Part shown: positions 17,240 through 26,140 of the stretch, piece by piece
How positions within the stretch are numbered: the stretch's first letter is position 1
How the letters are laid out: each line of letters begins with the position of its first letter
DNA from: a bacterium
GTDB taxonomy: Bacteria; JAMCPX01
NCBI GenBank assembly: GCA_021787665.1
Contig: JAJYLN010000014.1
Location: forward strand, 1 to 63,880
Reading direction: 5' to 3'
Length of the DNA: 63,880 nucleotides
Notes under the pieces: generated by a model
What the model was told of the DNA's origin: nothing
Databases searched by the model: none
What the model saw: only the letters and a program-made list of their open reading frames with translations
Position numbers and translations under genes: made by a program

Positions 17240-18281
17240 GGAAGAAAGGTGTCAGGTCTTGACATTTGACATAAGAGCAGTTTTGCGGTAGTATAGTTTT
17301 ATGGGACGGCCATTAAGAATAGAATATCCTGGAGCCTTGTATCATGTCATGAGCAGAGGCAATGAGCGAGGCAAGATATTTTATGACACAGCGGATAGAT
17401 TAAAATTTCTGTCACTCCTCAAAGATTATCATGAGCGCTATGGTATTCTGATCCACAGCTTTGTCCTGATGAATAATCATTATCACCTCATTATTGAGAC
17501 ACCCAAAGCCAACCTTTTGAAGGTCATGCACGGCATTAACGGAGTATACACCGTCTATTATAACCGGCGTCACGCCCGGATCGGACACTTGTTCCAGGGG
17601 AGATACAAAGCGATTGTGGTAGATAAAGATGCATACCTGATGGAACTGAGCAGGTATGTCCATTTGAATCCGGTACGGGCAGGAATCACAGAAAAGCCTG
17701 AGAAGTATACATGGAGCAGTTATCCAACGTATATCGGGGAAAAAACAGGGTATGAGTGGATTGAATGTGCATGGATACTTAAGCAATTTGGAAATAATAC
17801 AACAGCGGCACGGAAGAAATACCGCCGCTACGTTGAAGAAGCAATAGTGCGGGGTGTGGAAAACCCCATGAAAGCAATATTCGGACAGATAGTGCTTGGC
17901 GGGGAACAGTTTATTGAACAAATCAAGAATATGGTGAAGGGAAAGCATCTTAGCGGGGAGATCGTTGAGCGTACCCGGATGCTCAAGCAGGTTCTTCCGG
18001 GAGAGATTATCAGGATGGTGGCTGAAAGATACGGTGTTAACGAGAATTCTATTTGTGCCAGGGACCTGAGGGGAAATCTTCCCCGGAGGGCTGCAATGTA
18101 TTTGGTGTACAAATACACCCATCTGAGCAACCGGGAAGCCGGCAAGATATTTGGAGGGATACATTACAGTGCATTGCGCAAAGCGTTTGTGCGGTTTGAA
18201 GAAGAACTCGCGACAAACAAGAGTCTATCAGGCACCATTACGGCGTTAGAGTCACATGTCAAGACCTGACACCATTCTTCC
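17240..18281 (+). mobile_element. Intact RAYT (REP-associated tyrosine transposase) element with 26-bp inverted repeats
   Basis: The ends are inverted repeats, GGAAGAA then GGTGTCAGGTCTTGACAT, at 17240-17265 and 18256-18281, with one mismatch in 26. A single transposase gene lies between them and its stop codon falls inside the right repeat. The left end interrupts repeat copy A2 and the right end abuts a cut ISL3 transposase, so this insertion is younger than both. Confidence 0.85.
17301..18269 (+). CDS. REP-associated tyrosine transposase (RAYT, IS200-like Y1 family)
   Basis: A 322-residue protein with the Y1 transposase fold: RPLRIEYPGALYHVMSRGNERGKIF at the start, the metal-binding HUH-type motif in MNNHYHLIIETP, RIGHLFQGRYKAIVVDKDAYLMELSRYVHLNPVRAG containing the nucleophile Tyr region, and WSSYPTYIG. 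The C-terminal ~110 residues carry a DnaA-like helix-turn-helix (MVAERYGVNENSICARDLRG..AAMYLVYKYTHLSNREAGKIFGG). RAYTs cut and move single-stranded palindromic sequences. It appears complete and possibly active, and may have mobilised the related repeats around it. Confidence 0.92.
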   Translation: MGRPLRIEYPGALYHVMSRGNERGKIFYDTADRLKFLSLLKDYHERYGILIHSFVLMNNHYHLIIETPKANLLKVMHGINGVYTVYYNRRHARIGHLFQGRYKAIVVDKDAYLMELSRYVHLNPVRAGITEKPEKYTWSSYPTYIGEKTGYEWIECAWILKQFGNNTTAARKKYRRYVEEAIVRGVENPMKAIFGQIVLGGEQFIEQIKNMVKGKHLSGEIVERTRMLKQVLPGEIIRMVAERYGVNENSICARDLRGNLPRRAAMYLVYKYTHLSNREAGKIFGGIHYSALRKAFVRFEEELATNKSLSGTITALESHVKT

Positions 18282-18649
18282 GCGTTCCGCGGATTTGATC
18301 GTGGCGTTCTCGCAACGCCAGCCGAGATAGTAGGCAAAGCGCTTGGTGAGGTTGCCAGAAACCCACGGTAGCTTCTCCTGACGGACGATTTTAAACTGAG
18401 GGCACATTACCCGCCACATCTCCACTTGCAAGTAGATGTGCAGGTCGCCACAGGGCAGGTCCCGAAACCATTCGGTCTTGCGGTCGTAAAAAGTCCGATG
18501 CCCACGGCCACAGACCGGACAGAGTGTTTTTTTTGATGTCGTCTCAGAACGATGATCCGGGCATCGGGATCATCAGCCACACCAACAAGCTGTTTCTGAG
18601 GCGAAAAACCCGGGAAAGCATAGGCTTGATAGAGGCTGAATATTTTCAT
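18282..18649 (-). pseudogene. N-terminal fragment of an ISL3-family transposase
   Basis: From the ATG at 18649 the frame encodes MKIFSLYQAYAFPGF and a following segment typical of the ISL3 zinc-binding N-terminus. At a run of eight A (18531-18538 read on the minus strand) the frame slips. The other frame continues with the cysteine motif CPVCGRGHR, then CGDLHIYLQVEMWRVMCPQFKIV and LTKRFAYYLGWRCENATIKS. The rest is missing: the copy is cut at 18281 by the RAYT element. It is a relic of about 120 residues out of roughly 400. Confidence 0.7.
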
Positions 18650-18673
18650 ACGTAAAAGATCGCACGAAATAGT

Positions 18674-19615
18674 ACGCTTGCCAAGCTGTTATTCTCTTTT
18701 AATTACACGTGGTTACTTCTACATAAGAGGTCTTTTTTACCCACTCACTTTGGAGAAGAGCCATTAAATCAAAGCAAACATAGTTGGTTTGCAAATTTTG
18801 ATGATCGGCCGGCTCGACTTTTTGATGGACTGGAACATATACGTGCTTCAATCTTTTCGGTGCAGAAAGGTAAACCTGAATCTGGTCATATTTTTTCAAC
18901 AAATTATCACAGATGGTATTCTGAAATTCGTGGCCAATTGTTCCAGTTGTTGCACTATTCAAATATTTCTTCTCATTTAATGGACGGTTCGATTCCTAAA
19001 GTTGGTCAAGCAACGGCAATGCAGATAATAGAGCGTATTAGTAAATTTAATTCATTACAAGAATCTTTAATAAATAAGCCAAGACACTACATTTATTTTC
19101 ATAATGCACCACAGTACTGGATTCGGGCGATGGACTTTGAACCGTACTTCTGGAATGAACGGGATGGAAAACAGATATCTACACAGGTAAAAGCATTGCA
19201 ATTAAAGCTTAAAATGGATGTGCCTGTTGTTACGGCCATATTGAATAGTAGTATATTTTACTGGTGGTTTGTCATCCTTTCAGACTGTCGGCATCTTAAT
19301 ACACGTGAAATAGAAAGGTTTCCTGTCGGTCTGAATCAAATGCAAGAACCCATTAAAACAAAACTCGCGGCGCTTTCGGAGCATCTCATGTTAGATTTAA
19401 AGCAACATAAATATCGAAAAGAGGCACATTATAAAGCAACCGGTAAGGTTATTTACGACGAGTTTTATCCAAAGTATTCTAAGTCCATCATTGATGAAAT
19501 TGACCGCATACTTGCACAGCACTACGGCTTTACGGATGAGGAAGTTGACTATATCATCAACTACGACATCAAATACCGCATGGGGCAGGAAATGCAAGAA
19601 CAGATAGAGGAGTAG
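18674..19615 (+). pseudogene. C-terminal part of an Eco57I/type IIG-like restriction-modification enzyme
   Basis: An open frame of about 310 codons with no proper start. WFANFDDRPARLFDGLEHIR, then FHNAPQYWIRAMDFEPYFWN and VVTAILNSSIFYWWFVILSDCRHLNTREIERFP are typical of the C-terminal target-recognition part of Eco57I-like adenine methyltransferase/nuclease proteins. The catalytic N-terminal part (NPPY motif) is gone. The first ATG is at 18860, but homology begins earlier, so this is a 5'-truncated gene. The end is intact and a reverse-transcriptase gene starts two bases after its stop. Confidence 0.65.
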
Positions 19616-19617
19616 CA

Positions 19618-20066
19618 TTGGAATTGCGAGAGGTGTTGTCCCTCCATAATCTTGAACTTGCATGGCGTCGGATTACAACTGGCATGAACTTGTCTTACAA
19701 GAGGTACTTCCGCAAACTTTATTATAATTACGAGATTGGCATCAAGGACAATTTACATGACTTACACGTTCGATTGGAAGGTGGCAGCTATAAGCCACAG
19801 CATCCAACAAAGATCTATCTTCCAAAACCATCGGGTCTGCAACGGCCAATTACTCTTTTATGTATCGAGGACCAGATTGTCCTTCAGGCTATTGCCAATA
19901 TTTTTGCACGAAAAGTATTACAGCGCAGGCAGAAGTTGGAATACAAGTTTATTTTTAGCAATATTACCCAATCTGAGACAAAATCTATTTTCTTTTTACA
20001 AAATTGGAGGTTTTCATACTCTCAGTTCCAAGCTAAAATAACCGATGATTTTAATAGGGGTTATGA
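19618..20066 (+). pseudogene. 5' part of a reverse transcriptase, cut by a RAYT-derived repeat
   Basis: A TTG start two bases after the preceding stop opens a frame with the N-terminal fingers of a reverse transcriptase: AWRRITTGMNLSYKRYFRK, NLHDLHVRL, then KIYLPKPSGLQRPITLL and CIEDQIVLQAIANIFA, and a further SNITQSETKSIFF..W. The frame then runs into repeat copy B at about 20067, before the palm and the YXDD catalytic motif. About 150 of the expected 400-600 codons remain. The style resembles Abi/UG-type defence reverse transcriptases rather than group II introns; this is an inference. Confidence 0.68.
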
Positions 20067-20296
20067 GAAATATAGGGGTCAAGCCTACACATTTGACACA
20101 TGTATTGGAAGACAACGGGATCGACAACGGGGTCAAGTCTTTACTTTTGATCATTCCAATTCTTCAACAACCGGCTTATCGTCGAGTAATGGAATCCGAG
20201 TATGTCGGCAATCTCTTTCTGATGGTACCCGTACAGCATCACTGCATCATATATTGTTTTGTTCCGTTTGATCCTATTTAACTTCTCTACGCCAGA
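20067..20296. repeat. RAYT-derived repeat, copy B
   Basis: Starts GAAATATAGGGGTCAAGCC and runs 230 bp to CTACGCCAGA. It is nearly identical to copies A2, C and D but has its own insertion near the left end (ACATGTATTGGAAG), shared only with copy C. It truncates the reverse-transcriptase gene. Confidence 0.88.
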
Positions 20297-20541
20297 GAAA
20301 TATAGGGGTCAAGCCTACACATTTGACACATGTATTGGAAGACAACGGGATCGACAACGGGGTCAAGTCTTTACTTTTGATCATTCTAATTCTTCAACAA
20401 CCGGCTTATCGTCGAGTAATGGAATCCGAGTATGTCGGCAATCTCTTTCTGACGGTACCCGTACAGCATCACTGTATCATATATTGTTTTGTTCCGTTTG
20501 ATCCTATTTAACTTCTCTCCGCCAGTGATATCGTTTGACCG
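20297..20541. repeat. RAYT-derived repeat, copy C
   Basis: A direct tandem neighbour of copy B, about 245 bp, with the same ACATGTATTGGAAG variant and a slightly longer right part ending GTTTGACCG. B and C probably arose by local duplication. Confidence 0.88.
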
Positions 20542-20542
20542 C

Positions 20543-20970
20543 AAAAAAAAAATATAGGGGTCAAGCCTACACATTTGACAAGTGTATTTATATGAAAGAC
20601 AACGGGGTCAAGTCTTTACTTTTGATCATTCCAATTCTTCAACAACCGGCTTATCGTCGAGTAATGGAATCCGAGTATGTCGGCAATCTCTTTCTGACGG
20701 TACCCGTACAGCATCACTGCATCATATATTGTTTTGTTCCGTTTGATCCTATTTAACTTCTCTCCGCCAGTGATATCGTTTGACCGTCTGAGCCAGGATA
20801 TTCAGAAACAGCGCTCTGTCGGAATCGTTTCGGAATATCGCCTTTTTCTCGTTGCCGCGACCAGTAACATGGTACACCGCAAAAGGATATTCTATGCGTA
20901 AAGGCCTTGCCATACAGTATTGCTACCAAGAAGGACAAGGAATGTCATAAATAAAGACTTGACCCCTATT
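20543..20970. repeat. RAYT-derived MITE-like element, copy D (complete, both ends)
   Basis: The only copy with both termini. The left end AATATAGGGGTCAAGCCT is mirrored by AAAGACTTGACCCCTATT at 20953-20970. The roughly 425-bp unit is an internally deleted RAYT transposon and explains the shorter copies A2, B and C as its truncated derivatives. Its right end interrupts the island integrase gene. Confidence 0.82.
20616..20913 (-). pseudogene. Internally deleted RAYT transposase inside copy D
   Basis: On the minus strand an ATG at 20913 opens with ARPLRIEYPFAVYHVTGRGNE, the conserved RAYT N-terminus, and runs about 50 codons to KRYHWR before the frame breaks. The distal part encodes the C-terminal helix-turn-helix (YRQKEIADILGFHYSTISR) and a stop at 20616. 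The whole catalytic core with the HUH and Tyr motifs is deleted. This creates a non-autonomous element that a related RAYT could move. Confidence 0.8.
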
Positions 20971-21085
20971 CTGGAACTTGCTGGGGCATAAAGCTATCTC
21001 CATGACACTCCGCTATGAGCACCTATCGCCACAGCATTTACATGATGCAATCAATAGCTTTCCAAAAGAGGCAGCAGGCCCTTGA
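20971..21085 (+). pseudogene. C-terminal remnant of a tyrosine recombinase (island integrase)
   Basis: The frame NLLGHKAISMTLRYEHLSPQHLHDAI contains the LLGH..I.MT.RY.HLSP signature of phage-type integrases, with the nucleophilic Tyr in RYEHL and the conserved His in LLGH. Only about 36 codons remain; the upstream part was lost to the RAYT-derived element ending at 20970. The position next to the intact tRNA is where island integrases normally sit. Confidence 0.85.
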
Positions 21086-21109
21086 CAGTAAATAGGAGTG
21101 TTATATAAC
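21082..21109 (+). promoter_or_regulatory. Sigma-70-type promoter for the reconstituted tRNA-Arg
   Basis: TTGACA at 21082-21087 and TATAAC at 21104-21109, 16 bp apart, place the start about 12 bases before the tRNA. The -35 box overlaps the integrase stop codon, so the promoter lies within island DNA. Confidence 0.65.
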
Positions 21110-21128
21110 CTGTTGATATATAAAGATT

Positions 21129-21201
21129 GCGCCCGTAGCTCAGTGGATAGAGCGTCGGACTTCGAATCCGCAGGTCATGGGTTCAAATCCCATCGGGCGC
21201 T
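21129..21201 (+). tRNA. tRNA-Arg (anticodon TCG), intact copy and right attachment site
   Basis: Acceptor GCGCCCG/CGGGCGC, D arm GCTCAGTGGATAGAGC, anticodon stem CGGA/TCCG around CTTCGAA (anticodon TCG), T loop TTCAAAT. CCA is not encoded. The first 38 bases repeat the half copy at 9020. In an island of this geometry these bases come from the element, and the 3' half is the chromosomal one. Confidence 0.93.
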
Positions 21202-21268
21202 TTCTGTACAATCTTGTTGTAATTTACAAGAATTCATTTTACGCTCGGCGGAAAAGCAGGTGTATACG

Positions 21269-23707
21269 ATGCAGAAAAAATATGTACTGGTATTCATTTC
21301 GCTAATCTATCTTGTCAACCCTTTGGGCATGTATGGTTGTGGCAATGGCAGCAACCGTTCAGCACCGACCGTATCTTACTGGGGTGCAAATGGATATACC
21401 CTGACACCTGCCGGCGTACAAAGAGGTAATTCCTCTTTTACCGCCCCTGATCGCAAGGCCATACCACAGCCAAGTGAAATCGCGGTAACTCCGAACGGCA
21501 AAACGGTGTTGGTGTTGGGCACCGGCTGGGTCATGTTCGCCAACAAAAGTCATGAAATCCTGTCAATCGATCCTGCGACGGATAAGATCGTCTCCACTAT
21601 TTCACTGACGACCTCATTGCCCCTCAGGTTTGAAAGCTTCGATGGTATGGCTGTAAACAGTACGAGTGCAGACGTCTATATACCTGGTATAGCAAAACAA
21701 AAAGGGTATGTACTCGATATCGGCATCGATCCGCATAGTAATCTGACCTTTCAGCATGCAATAACGCTTCAGCCATACTCCACAACGACCTTTTTCAACG
21801 GCACACCTACCGAAGTCTGGCCCACACCGGCAGGTATCGCTGTTTCTGGTACTACCCTGATTACAGCTAATAATGTTGCCTACGACAGCTCCGGAGATCA
21901 ATATCCCGGAGAAACCATCTCCATCATAGACCTTGCTACGGGCGCACAAACATACACACTGACAACGGGTGGCCTTTATCCCTGGGCAGTTGCCATAACG
22001 CCTGATGGTAGGTACGCGTACGTGTGCAACCGTCAGTCCGATACAGGCGCAGGGACTGTTACGGTATTTTCACTGACAGGCATACCGGCTACCCTCACGA
22101 CCATACCGCTACATCAGGTAGGCTCCGCTGCAATAATTTCTTCTCTCCGGGGCAGCAAGATGTATGTTGCCAACAGCCTAAGCGATACCGTAAGTGTTAT
22201 TGATACTGCAAACAATACCGTATCAAACACGATATCCCTTGCTCTGTTTCCGACTGAGCCGAGCATGGGCGGCTTACCAAATAATGAAGCCCTTTCCGGA
22301 GACGGCAAGTATCTGTATGTTTCCATGGGCGCGGACAACGCCATAGCTGTCATTGACACCGCTACAGAACAGGTCATCGGAAGGATACCTACGGCTTCGT
22401 ATCCGTCCGCCGTGGCCTTTGACGATGCAAACAATCATCTGTACGTTGCAAACATGTACGGCGTGGGACATGGTCCGTACATCCCTGCGAGCGGAAGCAC
22501 GGCCGACCTCCTTAACTTCGCAAACTATGCGTGGTTCTGTTATGGCTCTGTATCGGACATATCCCAGCCCTCCACGTCCCAGCTCGCAGCCTACACTAAC
22601 CAGGTGTTGCAAGACGACTTTGTCCCGGGCACGAACCCGCATCCTGCCGTACCGGCAGGTATCCTCAGCGCATGGTCTCATATAACCCACATTGTCTACA
22701 TCCTGCGCGAAAACCATACCGTCGATATGGAGTTCGGCGATCTTTTTACCCAGGCGAATGCAGAGCCGGTTCCCTGTCCGTTTCTCTCTGCTGACAGTCT
22801 TGCTGCCTTTAATGCACTGCCCGTATCCTATGGATGTACGACGGCCAGTGTCTCGGGAATCGGGTTTACAACACCGAACGACCATGCTCTCGCACGTCAG
22901 TTTGCCCTTGATACAAATTTCTATTTAGATATCGTCCCCTCGATATGCGGGCATCCGCTCTCTATCCAGGGAATGATCAGCGATTATCTCCAGAGGATCT
23001 GGTCTATCAATACAGGATATGGCGGTATGAACAGAGCCGGGGACTCGGGTGAACCAATAGCGACCGTCCCCAGCGGAACAATTTTCGATGCGTTGCTGAA
23101 TGCAGGCATATCGTTTTCATCTTTCGGTCAGGGTGCAGACTCCCTGTACTATGGTGCATTCAATAGCAGCAATCCGATAAATGCATTGCCCGAATTCGAT
23201 CAATCCTGCGAACTTGGCCACGATATATTGAAAGCGGATTGTTTTGTCAAAGCCATGGTACAGGCAAATATCCTGCCGCACTTCGTGTTCCTGACTCTGG
23301 GGGGCGACGGCTATGAGCCCGGACAGATCGTGGGCTACACCGAGAATGACGCCGCAACGGCAGAGGTTGTTCAGGCTATCTCCGCAAGTCACTATTGGAC
23401 ATCGACAGCCATCTTTATCGATGAAGATGATCCTCAGCCAGGGTTCGATCATATCGATCAGGAACGGTCGTTTATCGTTGTTATTAGCCCGTATGCAAAA
23501 CACGGCTATGTTTCTTCAGCACATTACGGGTTCCCCAGTGCGCTCAGAACTATCGAGATGATACTGAGCCAATCGACGGGTAAGACGATCGGGCCGCTGA
23601 CCGAGTTCGATGCTACGGCGCTGCCCCTGTACGACCTGTTCCAGCCAACACCGGACTTGACGCCGTTCGCCGCGCTCCCGGTTACGTGGGGATCGTATTA
23701 TCGCTGA
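21269..23707 (+). CDS. YncE-like beta-propeller fused to an alkaline-phosphatase/phosphoesterase-like domain
   Basis: 812 residues from the ATG at 21269 (the frame upstream of it overlaps the tRNA). An N-terminal hydrophobic stretch ending MYGC may be a lipoprotein signal. Residues ~50-440 hold YVTN/surface-layer beta-propeller repeats such as YVANSLSDTVSVIDTANNTVSNTI and YVSMGADNAIAVIDTATEQVIG. Residues ~480-812 resemble the phospholipase C/alkaline-phosphatase superfamily: HIVYILRENHTVDMEFGD near the start, HALARQFALDTNFY, FIDEDDPQPGFDHIDQERSFIVVISPYAK with acidic and His metal ligands, and HYGFPSALRTIEMIL. Likely an envelope phosphodiesterase or phosphatase. Confidence 0.82.
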   Translation: MQKKYVLVFISLIYLVNPLGMYGCGNGSNRSAPTVSYWGANGYTLTPAGVQRGNSSFTAPDRKAIPQPSEIAVTPNGKTVLVLGTGWVMFANKSHEILSIDPATDKIVSTISLTTSLPLRFESFDGMAVNSTSADVYIPGIAKQKGYVLDIGIDPHSNLTFQHAITLQPYSTTTFFNGTPTEVWPTPAGIAVSGTTLITANNVAYDSSGDQYPGETISIIDLATGAQTYTLTTGGLYPWAVAITPDGRYAYVCNRQSDTGAGTVTVFSLTGIPATLTTIPLHQVGSAAIISSLRGSKMYVANSLSDTVSVIDTANNTVSNTISLALFPTEPSMGGLPNNEALSGDGKYLYVSMGADNAIAVIDTATEQVIGRIPTASYPSAVAFDDANNHLYVANMYGVGHGPYIPASGSTADLLNFANYAWFCYGSVSDISQPSTSQLAAYTNQVLQDDFVPGTNPHPAVPAGILSAWSHITHIVYILRENHTVDMEFGDLFTQANAEPVPCPFLSADSLAAFNALPVSYGCTTASVSGIGFTTPNDHALARQFALDTNFYLDIVPSICGHPLSIQGMISDYLQRIWSINTGYGGMNRAGDSGEPIATVPSGTIFDALLNAGISFSSFGQGADSLYYGAFNSSNPINALPEFDQSCELGHDILKADCFVKAMVQANILPHFVFLTLGGDGYEPGQIVGYTENDAATAEVVQAISASHYWTSTAIFIDEDDPQPGFDHIDQERSFIVVISPYAKHGYVSSAHYGFPSALRTIEMILSQSTGKTIGPLTEFDATALPLYDLFQPTPDLTPFAALPVTWGSYYR

Positions 23708-23901
23708 CCACTTCGCGGACCCCTAGCTTGGGCATACGCCGGGTGCAGAATGTCGCAAGGCATTTGGTTCACCATGCATGCGATCGCTCTGGCAGATTGT
23801 GCTGGAGTATGCGACAGAAGGGGAGCGGCACGAGCGCCGTCATACAAGACGCTGTATGGTTTGCTTGTGCGTGCGGCGGCTCCGTGGTAACCTAACCCGG
23901 T

Positions 23902-25308
23902 ATGAACTACCGAATCGAAAAAGATTCCCTCGGCAGTGTGCCCGTTCCCCGGGATGCATATTTCGGTGTCCAGACAGCACGGGCTCTTTCCAACTTCCCG
24001 GTGAGTGGCGAAAGAAACCACCCTTCCCTGATCAGGGCGTACGTCGTCCTCAAGAAGGCATGCGCTGCCGCGAACCATGAGCTCGGCGTTCTCGACAGGA
24101 GACGGACGGACGCAATCGTGCACGCATGCGACCGCATACTCGCCGGCAATTACGCTGACCAGTTCGTGATCGATAGATACCAGGCAGGGGCCGGCACGTC
24201 CCTGAACATGAACGTCAACGAGGTCATCGCAAACATCGCCCTTGTCTCCCTCGGACACAGAAAGGGAGATTACGCGAGTCTGAGTCCGAATGACCACGTG
24301 AACATGTCCCAGTCAACCAACGACACCTTCCCCACGACTACGCATATCGCACTCAGCCTCGCTATAAAGCAGCTCATCGGCGCACTGGACCACCTCGAGG
24401 TATCGATGCGGAAAAAGTCACGGGAGTTTGCGCTGCTCCTGAAGGCAGGGAGGACGCACCTGCAGGACGCCGTGCCGGTGACCCTGGGACAGGAGTTCTC
24501 GGCGTACGCATCGAGCGTGCGCAAGTCCATAGCTATGCTGCGCACCATCACCGGTCCCGGAGACGGCCCCACGCTTATCGAGGTGCCCATCGGCGGTACC
24601 GCGACCGGGACCGGGATCAACACCCCTTTACGCTACAGGACGACCGTCATCAGGCACCTGAGGGCCCTGACCGGACTCAGGCTCCTGGCATCCAGAGACC
24701 CCAGGGAAGGCCTGCAGTCGAGGATTGCCCTCAGTCATACGGCAGGCATATTGAACGCGATAGCCATGGAACTGATACGGATTGCGAACGATCTGCGGCT
24801 GCTCTCCTCCGGTCCTTCCACCGGACTTGCAGAGATAAGTCTCCCGGCGATCCAGCCGGGATCCTCCATCATGCCGGGCAAGGCGAACCCGGTTCTGGCG
24901 GAGGCGCTCGACATGATCTGTTTCAGGGTCGCAGGCAACAGTCTGACGGTATCCATGGCCGAGCAGGCCGGACAACTCGAGCTGAACGTGATGATGCCGG
25001 TCATGGCAAACACGCTGCTCGAGTCCGTCGATATTCTGAAGAACTTCCTGCCTGTGTTCGCGAAAAAGGCGATAGACGGGATTACTGCAAACAGGGAGCG
25101 GCTCGGTTACTACTTCAGCAACACTCCCGCGCTGGGCACGCTCCTGAACCCGGTCATAGGATACCTCAACGCCGCCGAGGTCGTAAAACAGGCAATACGG
25201 GAGGGAAGGCCGGTCACGGACATCATCCTCGAGAAGGGGCTCATGACCCGGGTCCAGATGAAAAGGCTCCTCTCGCCACGGAACATAGCCGGCACGCATG
25301 CCCGTTGA
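23902..25308 (+). CDS. aspA: Aspartate ammonia-lyase
   Basis: A 468-residue member of the fumarase/aspartase superfamily. It has AGTSLNMNVNEV, SPNDHVNMSQSTND with the conserved substrate-binding residues, TATGTGINT, and the signature loop GSSIMPGKANPV with the catalytic Ser. The AGAGTS and SSTND-type motifs and the C-terminal region fit aspartase better than class II fumarase, but the two cannot be fully separated by eye. It would interconvert aspartate with fumarate and ammonia. It stands alone on the plus strand and ends 13 bp from the convergent TPR gene. Confidence 0.88.
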   Translation: MNYRIEKDSLGSVPVPRDAYFGVQTARALSNFPVSGERNHPSLIRAYVVLKKACAAANHELGVLDRRRTDAIVHACDRILAGNYADQFVIDRYQAGAGTSLNMNVNEVIANIALVSLGHRKGDYASLSPNDHVNMSQSTNDTFPTTTHIALSLAIKQLIGALDHLEVSMRKKSREFALLLKAGRTHLQDAVPVTLGQEFSAYASSVRKSIAMLRTITGPGDGPTLIEVPIGGTATGTGINTPLRYRTTVIRHLRALTGLRLLASRDPREGLQSRIALSHTAGILNAIAMELIRIANDLRLLSSGPSTGLAEISLPAIQPGSSIMPGKANPVLAEALDMICFRVAGNSLTVSMAEQAGQLELNVMMPVMANTLLESVDILKNFLPVFAKKAIDGITANRERLGYYFSNTPALGTLLNPVIGYLNAAEVVKQAIREGRPVTDIILEKGLMTRVQMKRLLSPRNIAGTHAR

Positions 25309-25321
25309 TCCGAGGCGTTCG

Positions 25322-26140
25322 TCACTTCTTCTTGTTCTTGATCCTGTTGGCGATGCTCTGCATCTTTATGTCGATGATGGAGGTCTGCGTCGGGTACGCT
25401 GATTTCAGACTGTCGAGCAGAGTCAGTGCCTCTTCGGATCGCCCGGTCTCCTCGTAGCAGTCGGCCATCGCAATCCCGGCAGACACGCTGTACGACGTCC
25501 CCGGGTACACCTTGCTCACATGCTTGAAGTCCCGGAGGGCATCGCTGTAGTGGCCGGCAAGGTACTCGAGGTAGGCGTACTCGTAGAGATAGTTCGGAGG
25601 CGGCTTCCGGTAGAGCCCCAGCAGTTTCCGGTACATGGCCGTTGCCCGGGGGATGTTGTCGACGCTCTCGTACTCCATCGCGAGCCTGGGCAGCAGGCGC
25701 TTGAGGCCCTCGCTGGAGGTCGTGGTGCTCAGGAGCTTCTCGTAGATCTCTATGCCCTTCTGCGGCATGCCCTGTTGCTCTATGTATATCCTGGCTATAT
25801 ACAGGTACGCGTCGAAGGTATGCCGGTAGCGGGGGTAGGTATACACGAGGTCGAAGAACTCCTCCAGGGCGATCGGGTAGTCGTTGAAATAGAGGTAGTC
25901 CAACAGGCCGAGCCGGTACATAGCGTCCTTCCTGACCGAGCTGTTGGGGTAGTGTTTTATGATGCGCTTGTACAGGGTCTCCGCAAGCTCCACGTTGCCC
26001 TTAGCAGCGGCGTTGATGGCGCTCACGTACAGTCTGTCCGGCTCGTCTCTGCTGCAGGACATCCCGTAATAGATGCCCGCAGCCAGCAGCAGGAGCGCGA
26101 AGCCGACCTTAGCCGCCGTGGCCTTTGTGAAGAGCCTCAT
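25322..26140 (-). CDS. TPR-containing envelope lipoprotein
   Basis: 272 residues. The N-terminal hydrophobic segment ends in GMSCSRD, a plausible lipobox. The rest is tandem TPR helices: [64 protein letters not shown] and [23 protein letters not shown], similar in style to BamD/YbgF proteins. The C-terminus is very basic (RIKNKKK). Its start overlaps the gyrA stop by 4 bp, so it is translated from the gyrA transcript. A role in outer-membrane assembly is possible but unproven. Confidence 0.72.
   Translation of the reverse strand: MRLFTKATAAKVGFALLLLAAGIYYGMSCSRDEPDRLYVSAINAAAKGNVELAETLYKRIIKHYPNSSVRKDAMYRLGLLDYLYFNDYPIALEEFFDLVYTYPRYRHTFDAYLYIARIYIEQQGMPQKGIEIYEKLLSTTTSSEGLKRLLPRLAMEYESVDNIPRATAMYRKLLGLYRKPPPNYLYEYAYLEYLAGHYSDALRDFKHVSKVYPGTSYSVSAGIAMADCYEETGRSEEALTLLDSLKSAYPTQTSIIDIKMQSIANRIKNKKK

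Larger units (their letters stand above)
9058..21128. mobile_element. Genomic island integrated in tRNA-Arg(TCG)
   Basis: About 12.1 kb bounded by a tRNA-Arg half copy on the left and the intact tRNA-Arg on the right. The C-terminus of a tyrosine recombinase lies 44 bp upstream of the intact tRNA. The contents are accessory: SPARTA, a large unknown protein, an XRE regulator, RAYT and ISL3 elements, and broken restriction-modification and reverse-transcriptase genes. Much of it is visibly more AT-rich than the flanks. The integrase is truncated, so the island can no longer excise on its own. Confidence 0.82.

Noticed and set aside
20067-20970. CRISPR-like repeat array
   Set aside because: The units are 230-430 bp, adjoin directly without unique spacers, and encode transposase ends.
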